Assembly (NCBI GenBank): GCA_903813345.2
Contig: CAIIXF020000006.1
Location: 37,351,936 to 37,415,935 of the forward strand
DNA length: 64,000 bases
Direction of reading: 5' to 3'
From: Owenia fusiformis
Lineage: Eukaryota; Annelida; Polychaeta; Sabellida; Oweniidae
Below the pieces are notes generated by a model that saw only the letters and a program-made list of their open reading frames with translations, was not told where the DNA came from and searched no databases. Made by a program: the position numbers and the translations under genes. Shown one piece after another: positions 11,601 through 21,800 of this stretch. Within the stretch, counting starts at the first letter, position 1. Each line of letters begins with the position of its first letter.

Positions 11601-14600
11601 TTATCACATGATCTTATGTAAGTATTTCTAATAGTACACTCTGATGTTATCAAGTAATCTTGTGACACTATTTAAAGATTACCTATAATGCTCACATAAT
11701 CTAGAAACATTCTTGTAGTTCATATAATATCAATTTCACTGTTTACTATTTAGGCAAATGTTTTTATATATTGTTGAAATAAAGTGACAGTTATCACAAA
11801 TCTCTAATTTGCCTACCATATAATATAATCTTCATGAGTTAATCATTATAATTTACAATATCTGACTCTTGAATAACATACATGTATGGTTGTCATTGAC
11901 ATACAAGTTTGGCCTATGAGCTAAGAGCACAAGCTCATGTTGAGTAAAGAAATTTTATCACGCTCAACATACTTTTTCATCATGTGTAGCTCTCTACACC
12001 TCACAGGGGTAGTTTCATCAATGCCAATGAAATCATTCAGCACTGAGTCAGATTGTAAGTCAGATATAAGCTCCTTTGGTAGCCCAACTAATGTGAAATT
12101 GTTGATTTGTGATTTCACAATATACTTGGTTTTGCTATTTCTAAGCATGAGGAGTGATTTTATTGTTGGAAACTGTGTGGTCATAGATAGAATAGTGAGC
12201 AGATATTGACTATCAGATTTTGTTTTTGGTAATGGACCAACACAGTCAGTAAGAACCTTACTGAATGGTTCATCAAATGCAGGTATAGGGTGTAAAGGAG
12301 CAATTGGAATTTTTTGGTTAGGTTTCCCTACCATTTGGCATGTATGACAAGACCTACAATACTCTTGGACATCTTGTTTTAACTTGGGCCAAAAGAAATG
12401 ATTGAGTATTTTATGGTATGTTTTAGTTACTCCTAAATGACCTGCCATGGGAGAATCATGAGCTAGACTCAAGACTTCCTTATGATATGATTTGGGGACA
12501 ACAATTTGATGTACAATTGCCCAATCATCTTCAGGGGAAGCTTCAAGAGGTCTCCACTTTCGCATTAATATGCCATCCTTTTTGTAGAAACAAACAGGGA
12601 CCTTGTCAGCTTCATCAATAGTTAGACATCTTTTATGAAGATCAATGAGTGATGGATCATGCTCTTGTTCATAAATTAACATGGGTTTAGAATGAGGATC
12701 ATTTTTCAAAGAATCACTATCAGAAATAGAGGATGAAACCTCAGAACAAGGAGGAGATGAAACCTCATGAACACTAGCAGAAGAAGATGAAACTTCATCA
12801 GGACTAGCAAGAGCGGGCGAAACCGCATTAAAATAGTGATCCTGCTCAGAAGGTGAATCACCTCTGGCAATAGGCTTTTTCAATGAAGAATTTGCCTCAA
12901 TAGATGACTGCTTGGCTTGAACAGAAGGCTGTTTCAATGAAGAATTTGCCTTTAAAATAGGATAAGGATCATCTTTAACAAGTGGTGAGTGACATTCATC
13001 ATCAAACAAGGAGCTTAAAAACCCACTATCAAAGTCATCTCCCACAGACGAATCCCCGCTATTAGCTAACTTTTTAGCCATAGCCCTAGTAACAGCACAA
13101 GCAGGATATATATCAGAGTCCTCTTGGACAGAATCCTCAATAGAACAAGGCTGATCAGAAACAATGGGGTCTAATGATACCTTACCCCCAGCTAAATCAT
13201 TGCCTAAAAGCAATGCGACTCCTTCAACAGGAAGTTGTGGCCTAACACCAACAATAACTGGCCCTTTGACTAACTCTGATGTGATATGAATACGATGGAG
13301 GGGAACTTTAGTAAAACCTAATTCAATGCCTTGCATCAAAATATGGGTACCCGTGAATGACTCCTCAGATAAAGGAAGGACACCTTCTAACAACAAAGTC
13401 TGAGATGCACCCGTGTCTCTAAGAATCTTAACAGGCTTTGAATTGGTATCATCACTTGACAGTGACACAGATCCTTCCGACATGAAAGGCTTATAATCCT
13501 CCATAATATCACTATGAGTAGATTTCTCAGTATGAGTATATGAATCCCAAACAATGGGCTTTCTTGAAATGGGAACAGTAGCACAACCATTTGAATGAGC
13601 AGAACCAGACATCTCTCTTCTATTCTTAATCCTATAGCATTCAGAAATAAGATGACCAGGCTTTTTACAATAATTACAGGTGACGTTTGATTTTGGACCT
13701 GAAGAATTTGATTGATCTGATTTTGAGCTAGAACTCTGTGATGAATTAGACTGGTCTTTTGCTTTGTTTAATGTATTTGATGATGAGGACTGATTTGATT
13801 TAGAGTCATATGAAGGTTTGTTACCCTGATAACCTCTAAAGTTTGAGTTAGGATTACCTTTGATAAAACTACCCTTATGAGTAAGAGCATAATCATCAGA
13901 CAGGGTGGCAGCTTGACTTAAAGTTTCTACCTTGTGTTCATCTAAGTAAGTTCTAATGTGATACTGAACACAGTTTTTAAATTGTTCTATTAGCATAAGC
14001 TCTCTGAGCTTTTTAAATTCTTCAGATACATCCTTAGAGACAAGCCACCTGTCAAAAAGCTGCTCTTGCTCTCGAGCAAACTCAACATGGGTTTGGTCAC
14101 TCTGCTTGTGGGCATTTCTAAATTTTTGTCTGTAAGCTTCTGGCACTAGTTCATAAGCTTTAAGAATTGCATTTTTAATTAGGTCATAATCAGAGCATGC
14201 TTCTGCGGAGAGAGAGGCAAATATTTCACTCGCTTTACCAATGAATACACTCTGAAGCATAACTGGCCATGCTGATTTAGGCCAGTCTAGGCTCTGAGCG
14301 ACTTTTTCAAAATGTGTAAAGTATTTATCAACATTTTTCTCTTGAAATTTAGGTACAAATTTGAGAAATTTTGAAGCGTCAAACCTATTTTCAAAATGTT
14401 GATGCATAGTAGCATGTTCATCAGTTTTGGATTGAGCTTCTATCTCAAGACGTTTCAATTCAATTTCTCTTTGAATTTCTTGTTCTCTCATTTGTCTTTC
14501 ATTTTCTCTTTTTTCTCTTTCATTTTGCATTTGCAGTTCTTTCTCTCTCATTTCATTTTGTAATTCTTTTTCTCTCAATTCTCTAATTTCTCTTTCTTTT

Positions 14601-17600
14601 TGAATTTCTAACTCTTTTTCTTTCAATTCTCTAATTTCCCTTTCTTTTTGAATTTCTAACTCTTTTTCTCTCAATTCAAGTTCTTTGAGCTTAATAGGAT
14701 CAACATGCTCAACATGCTGGGCTGGCTGCTCAGGCAGAAGTGATTCTGCGACCAAATATTGAAGTACAAAGTTTTTAATTGTATCCTTTTTGTATGAACT
14801 TTTGACTGACAGGCCAACATGTTTTGCAATTGCCAGAAGTTCAGTTTTCTTTAAATCATCAAATTCCTCCAAAGAGGGCGCTTCTAAAAATGTCTCAACC
14901 TCAAAACTCATTTTCGATTAATTGCTGTCTTCACAATTTTAAATGAACAAGTTTTGGATTTTGAATTTAAAATATTTGTATTCTAGCTTGTTGTAGTTGG
15001 ATCCCGGACGAGCCCCCAATTTCTGTTACGTTCAATAATAACAGAAAGTAAAAACAGCAATTAAAATATGATAACAATATATTTATGTTTTGAAAACTAA
15101 ATAATATAACAATGATATAAAGGAGGTTTAATACTTAAGTGATGTCCAATCAATGATACGGCTTATTCTTGATGTCGATAAATATCCTTGACGATCCTTG
15201 AGAATGTTCCAGATCACGAACGTTTCAGTAATCGTTAATAGTTCTCCAATGTTTGTAATAATCCAATAATGTTTGTCGTAATCCTATAATGAACGTATCC
15301 AATAATGTTTGATGATAATCCACAAATGTTTGATGATAATCCACAAATGTTTATGATAATCCACGTATGTATATGATAATCCGTATATAGTGTGTGTTGT
15401 AATATTTGTCCATATAAAGTCCTCAGGTTGTGTGTTTGTAGTGTTATAAATGTTCCCTCAGTAATTATCTGCTAAGAAGATGTCCTTTTGATAAACTTTG
15501 AAATTCTGCTGACAGCCCAAATCAGCTCTCTCATTATATAGTGCAAAGGCATAGTCCAGATGTTTCAAGAAGTTACGATTTCTGGAAATCAACACTGATT
15601 GGACATCTTAAGTCACATGATTCAATCTTGATTTAATGATTATAGTTCCAGTACTTTCTAGAAGGCCAATGGTTAATGAGTCATTCAGTTCAGTTATGTT
15701 TACAAGATATAATGTCATTGTGACCTTGACCTAAGATCTCTAATGAAGAATAGCTCAACATATACAGCAAACATACATTACAAATTAAACTATAGGTGAA
15801 TATAGTAGAATATAATATGCATGTAGCTCACTACTGTAACACCCCCCACCTCCCATTGTTAGCTTCTGAATCCTCCAGTGATAGAAGAGTCCCATATGTA
15901 GTTTGTTCATCCAGTATTAGTATAATAATAAAGAAAATTGTATAATTAACAAACCTTGATGAGTCATATTCTTATTCACCATATCTGCCTTCCGCATGAC
16001 TTTGATTGCATATAACTTGTTACTCCTTCCCTCTTTGTGGCCAAGGAACACTTTCCTGAAACAGAATACTTCAGTTAATTTGGTTGGAATCAAATGTGAC
16101 GATTTCATGGATGATAGACCACAAGAACAAGTCCCGAGCCTCAGAAGCATTTTAAAAACAGGTGTTATAAAATCTTTGGTATATGCAGTAATCTCCCCAG
16201 GATTTTTTCTCAGGTGGGTGGAAAATTTTCACAATTCAGACCAAAATTGGTCAAAATATGCCAATTTTTCATGACTTTTTCTCATTTTCAAGTGGGTGCA
16301 AATGCATTTTCAGTCGGGTGCAAGCCTATTTTCAAAATATCAAGTGGGTGCTGCACCCACTTGCTTTATTTAATGCTCGGGAAATCACTGATATGTATTT
16401 TTGTTCGTGCATGCTTTTTTGTTGTGCTTGCAATTTTGTCACTCCCTGTAGATCTGATTCTGCCTTTAAGTATCTCAAATCAATTTATTAGACTTGGTTG
16501 ATATTTTTACATATTATTTCATTTTCATTTAATATTGATTATGTTGGCACACCCTATCATGACAAAGTCTTAAAACCAACCTCCTCTTTGACATTTCACA
16601 TTTATAGCAAATTAAGAATGAGTTATCAATATGAAGAGTCTATAATTTCCAAGATACAGAGAGATGAGGAAGTTCTACACAGTCTTTGTTTGTAGGATAT
16701 TATCGATTAAATGTTTTAAAACTTATATGTTTTTTTCATATAACATTGATGAACAATGTAAGTATGTTTTCTTACCCGAAAGCTCCTCGACTGATAGGCT
16801 TTAAAATAGTGAAGTCCTGGATAGTAGGTGCCTACAAGACAATCAATTTCAACTTCATTCAACTGTCATAAATTCAGATATAAATTACTTAGAGAAGGCC
16901 CTGATGGGTAGGACTATCTAAATACAGAATAAAATATGCTGGATTTCAAACATTTTTTGAACCAAGATAACAGGAGTTCTGTTTTGACCTCCAGTCAGTT
17001 TAACTAGTTCCACATACCATTTACATGACCAGGATCACAATGATGACCGTGGTCAGAATGACCCTACACATGATGAAATAACTTTTTCAGCCCTCTGAAA
17101 ATGTGACTGAAAAATAGCTCATCGTAGGAGCTTAGGAAGGGTCACTGAACAGAATCTTTTGAATTTTTCGGAAACTAATTGAAAGCCCATGGTATGATCG
17201 AAAACAAAATTGGTTGCAAAGTGATAAGCGTTCAATTCCAACTGTTTGTATATGAATCAGTATTTCACACATAATTGACAAAAAAGTAAATAATCAGCTT
17301 GGTCCAAAAAACATATATAGGGGCACATGCAGTCATTATGTTGATGTAATAAATGCGTGCAAACTCCTGTGCAGTGATATATCACTGCGGCGGGCAGGTA
17401 TCTCAACTTAAGCATGGTAACTTTGTAATAAACAACTGACGTGATTGGTTCTATAGTCAAAACAGAAATGTTTGTGACTACTTTGAATTTAAAAAATAAG
17501 CAATCAAATGATGCAATCTGAAATATACAAAAATTAGGATAAATATAAATGTTTCTATTTTTACATAAACTGTTTCAATATGGTCATTTGATTGCTTATT

Positions 17601-18261
17601 TTTTAAATTCAAAGTAGTCACAAACATTTCTGTTTTGACTGTAGTCCCATGCTCAAGTTGCGTGATTGTAAAATTGAAACAATTTCATTGGTTGAATTGC
17701 GCATATTAACTAATAAACAACACGTGTGGTAAACTATTATCAACACAACTTTTATTCAGAATTCCTTCCGCGGTTATATCTTCTCATATTTCAATAATTT
17801 TGAAATATTTTGACAAAATAATGATTGGGGAACATTCATGAATACATATTTTATAAGTTGTGTGAAAATTGACCACATATATGATGAAAAGGGTAAATAT
17901 TTTCACCAAATGTCGGAGATTTTCTTCATCTGCCCGCCGCAGTGTCTATACCGAGACACTGCATGGCATAGATCCCGGCAAGATTATTTTGTAGTAGAAT
18001 CAGTAGTTCAATTAATATTCCTGAATTATTCTTTCAGCTTATGATCCTACTACAAAACAATCTGGCCAACATCTGTGCTGCATGGGAGTTTGAAATCCGT
18101 GAACTAACAAAAAAAATTAAAAAAATTAAAAATTGACAATCGGCCTCATTTTCAACTCCATCATCTAATACTTTTACCTTTGCAGATTCTGACAATATCG
18201 ATCCAGAACATGAACTGATATCTGAAGACACATTTTCTTTGTCTACTTTTTCAAAATCCAT
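2523..18261 (-). CDS. MASTL: Greatwall kinase (MASTL), 3' end beyond window
   Basis: AGC-type Ser/Thr kinase. Greatwall phosphorylates ENSA/ARPP19, which then inhibit PP2A-B55 and so sustain mitosis. Exons 5'->3' as read from splice sites: 18261-18178, 16831-16776, 16055-15955, 9989-9898, 8101-7962, 7280-7192, 6772-6666, 5947-5764, 4877-3190, 2699-2523; together 2718 nt, 906 codons, phase kept at every junction. Visible motifs: glycine loop SRGAFG (residues 42-47), catalytic Lys65, '[11 protein letters not shown]', HRDLKPDN (157-164), DFG (177-179) and the family signature '[12 protein letters not shown]'. After DFG comes the long insertion that sets this family apart. The part after it (LGTPDYLAPE region to C-terminus) is not in the window, so exons remain to the left. 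The ATG at 18261 gives a 28-residue leader joined in phase to the kinase. Exon 3 has a weak donor (GTTTGT). Confidence 0.93.
3190..4877 (-). CDS. MASTL: MASTL exon 9: long kinase insertion
   Basis: A single 1688-bp exon with acceptor TTTTTTAAG before 4877 and donor GTAAGT at 3189-3184. It encodes about 562 residues rich in Ser, Asp, Glu and Asn, with many Ser-Pro and Thr-Pro pairs, and no recognisable fold. It corresponds to the non-conserved middle region between kinase lobes typical of Greatwall. Together with exons 7, 8 and 10 the insertion exceeds 700 residues, longer than the roughly 550 of human MASTL. Coding of this part begins at 4877; the internal Met at 4764 is not a start. Confidence 0.88.
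5073..5632. mobile_element. TTAA-flanked inverted-repeat element
   Basis: Ends AGGAATATTCCTTGCCA / TGGCAAGGAATATTCCT form a 17-bp perfect inverted repeat, flanked by TTAA on both sides (5069-5072 and 5633-5636). The inner arms continue imperfectly for about 165 bp (for example 'gatgtcatcgactctcaact' on the left against its complement on the right). TTAA duplications are made by piggyBac and Kolobok transposons. No transposase is present. It lies in the MASTL intron between exons 8 and 9. Confidence 0.7.
6364..6520. repeat. 39-bp tandem repeat, four copies
   Basis: The unit 'aaaatctatttgaaccca' plus 'tttgaaaatttggcatattt' recurs at 6364, 6403, 6442 and 6481 with one or two changes per copy. 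It lies in a MASTL intron between exons 7 and 8. Confidence 0.85.
7420..7525. repeat. Short AT-rich tandem repeat
   Basis: About three copies of 'gcaacattttatgattttgt' followed by 'aattttttgt', in the MASTL intron between exons 5 and 6. Confidence 0.6.
8366..9392. mobile_element. Foldback element with about 430-bp arms
   Basis: The outer ends CACGCCCGGTGATCGTGA (8366-8383) and its complement (ending 9392) are flanked by the same 5 bp, AAACA (8361-8365 and 9393-9397). The two arms (about 8366-8790 and 8960-9392) are nearly complementary over their whole length; for example 'gacctgtaataaatacttgt' near 8641 has its exact complement near 9100. G-rich tracts 'gggacggagggggggg' occur at both ends of each arm. 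No coding capacity. It sits in the MASTL intron between exons 4 and 5, so the pre-mRNA would form a long hairpin. Confidence 0.85.
10439..11256 (-). repeat. 3' LTR (818 bp)
   Basis: Starts TGTTACGTTC and ends CTACTGTAACA when read on the plus strand, so the ends TGTTAC/GTAACA are inverted repeats. No difference from the other LTR was found by eye, and the lengths are equal. In the element's orientation this is the downstream LTR. Confidence 0.93.
11257..11267 (-). other. Polypurine tract
   Basis: On the minus strand AAGGAGGGAGG directly abuts the TGTTAC end of the 3' LTR. This is the expected site and composition for priming of plus-strand DNA. Confidence 0.8.
11921..14911 (-). CDS. Gag-protease-integrase polyprotein, integrase truncated
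   Basis: 996 codons, open throughout. In order: a SAP-like N-terminus (about 20-60); a Lys/Glu coiled coil with near-repeats of '[16 protein letters not shown]' (about 70-165); a SCAN-like gag domain (about 180-360, with '[13 protein letters not shown]'); a CCHC knuckle [14 protein letters not shown] (about 410-424); an aspartic protease with catalytic DTGAS (about 498-502); an integrase HHCC finger (about 814-857, 'CRSCHTC'); and the start of the integrase core with its first two Asp ('LTDCVGPLP', 'LISDLQS'). After the second Asp the frame loses similarity, so the catalytic Glu is missing. Protease joins integrase with no reverse transcriptase between, as in Gmr1-type Gypsy elements. An enzyme source in trans would be needed for movement. 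Confidence 0.9.
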   Translation of the reverse strand: MSFEVETFLEAPSLEEFDDLKKTELLAIAKHVGLSVKSSYKKDTIKNFVLQYLVAESLLPEQPAQHVEHVDPIKLKELELREKELEIQKEREIRELKEKELEIQKEREIRELREKELQNEMREKELQMQNEREKRENERQMREQEIQREIELKRLEIEAQSKTDEHATMHQHFENRFDASKFLKFVPKFQEKNVDKYFTHFEKVAQSLDWPKSAWPVMLQSVFIGKASEIFASLSAEACSDYDLIKNAILKAYELVPEAYRQKFRNAHKQSDQTHVEFAREQEQLFDRWLVSKDVSEEFKKLRELMLIEQFKNCVQYHIRTYLDEHKVETLSQAATLSDDYALTHKGSFIKGNPNSNFRGYQGNKPSYDSKSNQSSSSNTLNKAKDQSNSSQSSSSKSDQSNSSGPKSNVTCNYCKKPGHLISECYRIKNRREMSGSAHSNGCATVPISRKPIVWDSYTHTEKSTHSDIMEDYKPFMSEGSVSLSSDDTNSKPVKILRDTGASQTLLLEGVLPLSEESFTGTHILMQGIELGFTKVPLHRIHITSELVKGPVIVGVRPQLPVEGVALLLGNDLAGGKVSLDPIVSDQPCSIEDSVQEDSDIYPACAVTRAMAKKLANSGDSSVGDDFDSGFLSSLFDDECHSPLVKDDPYPILKANSSLKQPSVQAKQSSIEANSSLKKPIARGDSPSEQDHYFNAVSPALASPDEVSSSSASVHEVSSPPCSEVSSSISDSDSLKNDPHSKPMLIYEQEHDPSLIDLHKRCLTIDEADKVPVCFYKKDGILMRKWRPLEASPEDDWAIVHQIVVPKSYHKEVLSLAHDSPMAGHLGVTKTYHKILNHFFWPKLKQDVQEYCRSCHTCQMVGKPNQKIPIAPLHPIPAFDEPFSKVLTDCVGPLPKTKSDSQYLLTILSMTTQFPTIKSLLMLRNSKTKYIVKSQINNFTLVGLPKELISDLQSDSVLNDFIGIDETTPVRCRELHMMKKYVERDKISLLNMSLCS
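15001..15018 (-). other. Primer binding site, tRNA-Pro type
   Basis: On the minus strand TGGGGGCTCGTCCGGGAT starts 5 nt after the 5' LTR. It begins with TGG, complementary to a tRNA CCA end, and is the 18-nt tRNA-Pro primer site known from gammaretroviruses. The match is recalled, not searched. Confidence 0.85.
15024..15841 (-). repeat. 5' LTR (818 bp)
   Basis: Same sequence as 10439-11256 as far as can be judged by eye, with ends TGTTAC and GTAACA. In element orientation this is the promoter LTR. MASTL exon 3 ends at 15955, so the LTR begins 113 bp into the intron, in sense orientation. Confidence 0.93.
16190..16380. repeat. Dispersed repeat with GTGGGTGC motifs
   Basis: Contains 'gtgggtgctgcacccacttg' and 'ctccccaggattttttctca'. 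The second phrase resembles 'ctcctcaggacttttctcaa' near 10088, so this is probably a copy of a dispersed repeat. Borders cannot be set. Confidence 0.4.
16960..17155. repeat. Dispersed repeat E, inverted copy of 20940-21130
   Basis: Contains 'atgaccaggatcacaatgat' and 'ctctgaaaatgtgactgaaa'. The complements of both occur at about 20940-21130 in reverse order. A fragment ('gataacagagttctgctttt') is also at about 19638. The copies lie either side of the MASTL/SURF6 promoter interval. Confidence 0.55.
17455..17640. repeat. Perfect 57-bp inverted repeat
   Basis: Arms 17455-17511 and 17584-17640 are exact complements around a 72-bp spacer; allowing one mismatch extends each arm about 4 bp outward. 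It lies in MASTL intron 1. It may be a small foldback transposon, but no target duplication is clear. Confidence 0.85.
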
Positions 18262-18839
18262 GGCTGATGTAACTATTTAGTAACAAAATAGTTCAAAATT
18301 ATCGGTCAGACATTTTTGAATTTCCTTCCATTTTATGAGCTAGCGATTGTTTGCTTTGGTTATTTACGTAAAAAATTGAATGACTGATGATGAAAATCAT
18401 AATTAAATTTTTAAAAATAAGCTCTAAATGATAATCAATATTTTTATCATATTTTAATTCATGTAATACAAGTGAAATGGTATTAATCGACCTTAGATAG
18501 TTTACGATTATTTTTTGGAATAAACTGTTGGCTCCCAGGATGCAACTCTTCTCCGCATGGCTTTAAAAAAATTCACATTTGGTTAAATAAATGCAAATAT
18601 CTGTCTTATATTGGACACACGCGTCACAAATATAGGTTAATCTTACTATTTTGTAGTAAGTGAATGATATAGGGGACAGTTCGCTTTACTTCTATAATTG
18701 ATCTTGAAGGAAAAATATTGGAAATATCTGGAATTTTTTCCAGCCAGTAAAACTCAACTGCATCGCCCACAGTGCAGTAGTAGCACACGTAACAGAATGA
18801 ATTGGAGATAATCATTGTGACGTTTATTTAATTTTCAAA
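18262..18839. promoter_or_regulatory. Shared upstream interval of MASTL and SURF6
   Basis: The two start codons point away from each other across 578 bp, so both promoters and 5' UTRs must fit here unless there are distant noncoding exons. The interval is AT-rich and has no clear TATA box or CpG-rich block that I can identify. Dual promoter use is inference from the layout. Confidence 0.55.
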
Positions 18840-21800
18840 ATGGAAGACGAGAGAATGAGACAGGCTAAGGCAGATTTGGACTATTTCCAGCAAATGTTGG
18901 ATACGATTCCATCAAGAATATATTATGGAAAACAAAACCTTGAAAAGAAGAGGGAACTAGAAGAACAGGATGGTGAGAAAAATTGTTACTTTATGTCTTT
19001 CATGAGGCTAATGAGCTGTCAATAGTTCGCATGAATATTACTATTTCGATACATCACTTTTTTACATCACTATTTTGTCCTGTTATATCACTGTAAATCT
19101 TTCTATAGTTTACATCTGAGTAAATACGATCTGGAGGATAATTATAATTATCAAAAGATTTGCCTTGGGCTTGGACAACCTCCAAAAATTCACATTTTTT
19201 ACCAGGCAAAGCTTGCCGACATTATTGAAAAGTTGTCATTTTACCACTTGTGAATACCCTAGGTGAGATTAGAGAGATTATTGCACTTGTCTTTGTATCG
19301 TTAATTATTTGCTTTCAGGTTCGTTAGATGTAGAAGCATTCAAGAAAGCGAAATTTGATCCAAGTCAGATCAAGACTGTGTCTCAGTTACAACACGCCAG
19401 TATAGAAACAACTGAAACCGCAGGTAATATATCTTCTTTTAGCTGGAATCCGCATATTTGTTACAGTCCATTTTTATATAATCAACTGTTATTGGATAAT
19501 ATAATATTATAGAGTATTTTCAATGACTTTATTCATAGGCTCTTGGAAGCCCATGCCGAAGTCTCAGGGTAGTTATCAAAAATTTACACCAAACAGGAAA
19601 TGAAAAACCATGTAGATTTTATAAATTTTTGAAGTAAGATAACAGAGTTCTGCTTTTGTCTCAGTGCTGTCAGTAGGTTTGTCCAGGAGTGCATTCCTGG
19701 GACGGATTGATTGATTGATTTTCTGAATTTTTCAGAAAATGTGCCTTACATATTGCTTTAACTCTTTTGACTGGTAATTAGCAAATTTGTTACATACTAA
19801 AGTCGGTAATTAATTTCCTGAAAATTTGACAGATTTTATTGAAACAGTCATAACTTTTTAACTAGCAATCAGGGCCCCGTTTTTGTACCGTTCGTAGTAA
19901 CGAACGTTCACAATTCGTAAATATTAAAAAGTTACGAATGAGTAATGAATTCGTAAAGTTGCGAATGGATCATTTTTGTACGCTTTCGTAAGTCATTCGT
20001 AACTTTCCAGTTGTTTAGAGTAAGATTTACGAATAGGTTGATGTCATATTCCAAAGTTGTCAGGACAGATAGTACAACAAACAGGGTTGATCAAAATAAT
20101 AAAACCAAAGTCATACAATAATAACTTTATAAAAATAAAGATTCCATGAAAAGTACTAAAATAGATATAGAAATAGGCTGATAATACGTTGATAACGGTG
20201 TTGCCCTTTGTGTTCTCTGATTTAGAATGACAAAACGTCACAAATCACAATATATAAATGAATAAATAAGAGGCTGTTCGCAAAGTTACGAAAGGGTCAG
20301 AGGTGGTATTAAATCTACAAACGAAAACAGGCATGATGTCACTATTTTCGTAAATTTACGAATCGTTCGTAACTTACGAAATCATGATATCCATGAGGAA
20401 AATAGAATAAAATTAGATATGTAATAATAAAAATAAAATAATACCATCCGAAAATCCAAATTAAGTCATAATTTCCACCTCGTTTCATCAAGTATCGTTT
20501 TCACTGTCCAAATCATTAAATATTTGATCAAAATTGTCCTCAGTAGCCCTAATACATATAAGAGTTCGAGCTCTAGCAGCAGCCATTTTAAATCCCTTTT
20601 CTTTATTTTAAATAATATTAGAAGAAACATCGGTTTATTTTATGAAAAAGTCACAAAATATCATTTACTTCTTGTTACGTTTATATTTCGTTCTGTACAA
20701 ACATAATCCACAAGGTTAGACATAGCCTGACATCTAGGTCAAAAGAATTAAATGATAAGACCTTCGAAAATTTGAATTCATTTCTAGAAATAGACAAAAA
20801 AAAACTGATTTGAAAAAAAAACTGATTTGAAAAGCTATCTTTTTCCTTTTTATGACCACAATTATTGTTTCAGACAATTTTCTAATTTGCAAAGCTCCTT
20901 TCATTTAAAGAAATATATTGGGCACATCTTCTGATTAATTCAAAATATTCTGTTCAGTGACCGATCGGAAATGCTAACTTTTAACTTTTTTCAGTCACAA
21001 TTTCAGAGGACTGAAAGAGCTATTTCAGCATGGTAAGGGTCATTTTGAGCATGACCATTGTGATCCTGGTCATGTAGATAATATATTGGAGTAGTAAAAC
21101 TGATTGAAGGTTGAAGCAGAACTCTGTTATCTTAATTAAAAAAAATTCTAAAATACACATCAGAAACAAGTCAAATTCTTTACTTCAGAGAATATTCTCT
21201 GAAGTAAAGAATTTGACTTGTTTCTGATATATTAACCAGAGAGATGAACTTACATAGAACTAAAATACACATGTTTTTTTCATTTCCTGTTTACCCTGGG
21301 ACCTTAATCCAAGGTTGATTTTAAAAAGCTTGAAGATTTTGCCAGTGTCCTTTCTTTAAAAATAGTGTTTCAGTCGAATAACATGTGGATAATTATATTC
21401 TTTGGTCAAGTACTTAGTACTACAGCTGTACTTAACTAATAAATCTTGATATTTTTCATACTGACCCGGTCTCCAACTTTACGAAGCCTAAGAGCTGAAT
21501 TAAAACATAAATCAAAATAAATAATACAAGCATGTACTGTACTGTACCCAAAGTACATGTAGCAGATATGATTTAAACCCAATTTTGATTTTTCAGGAAA
21601 AAAATCAAAGAAGAATAAGAAGAAAAAGAAGAATAAGGAGGCGCATGTTCCAAAAGCCAAGGTTGAAGAGAATGTAAAGAAGGTTGAGACATATAAAGAT
21701 GATACTCTTGAACTATCCCCGCTAGCCAAATACTCTGACCTTCAGCAAAAGTTGCATGCTAAAATTGAAGCTCTGAGAGGTAAAGTATAAGCTTATGGCA

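Larger units (their letters stand above)
10439..15841 (-). mobile_element. Young Ty3/Gypsy LTR retrotransposon, deleted
   Basis: A 5403-bp element on the minus strand with two 818-bp LTRs that look identical, a primer binding site, a polypurine tract, and one open gag-protease-integrase frame. Reverse transcriptase and RNase H are absent. It is flanked by runs of C (10433-10438 and 15842-15847), which give a 4-6-bp target duplication of C only. It lies inside the MASTL intron between exons 3 and 4, in the same orientation as the gene, and its 5' LTR starts 113 bp from exon 3. About 660 bp between the frame's stop and the 3' LTR show nothing recognisable. Confidence 0.93.
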
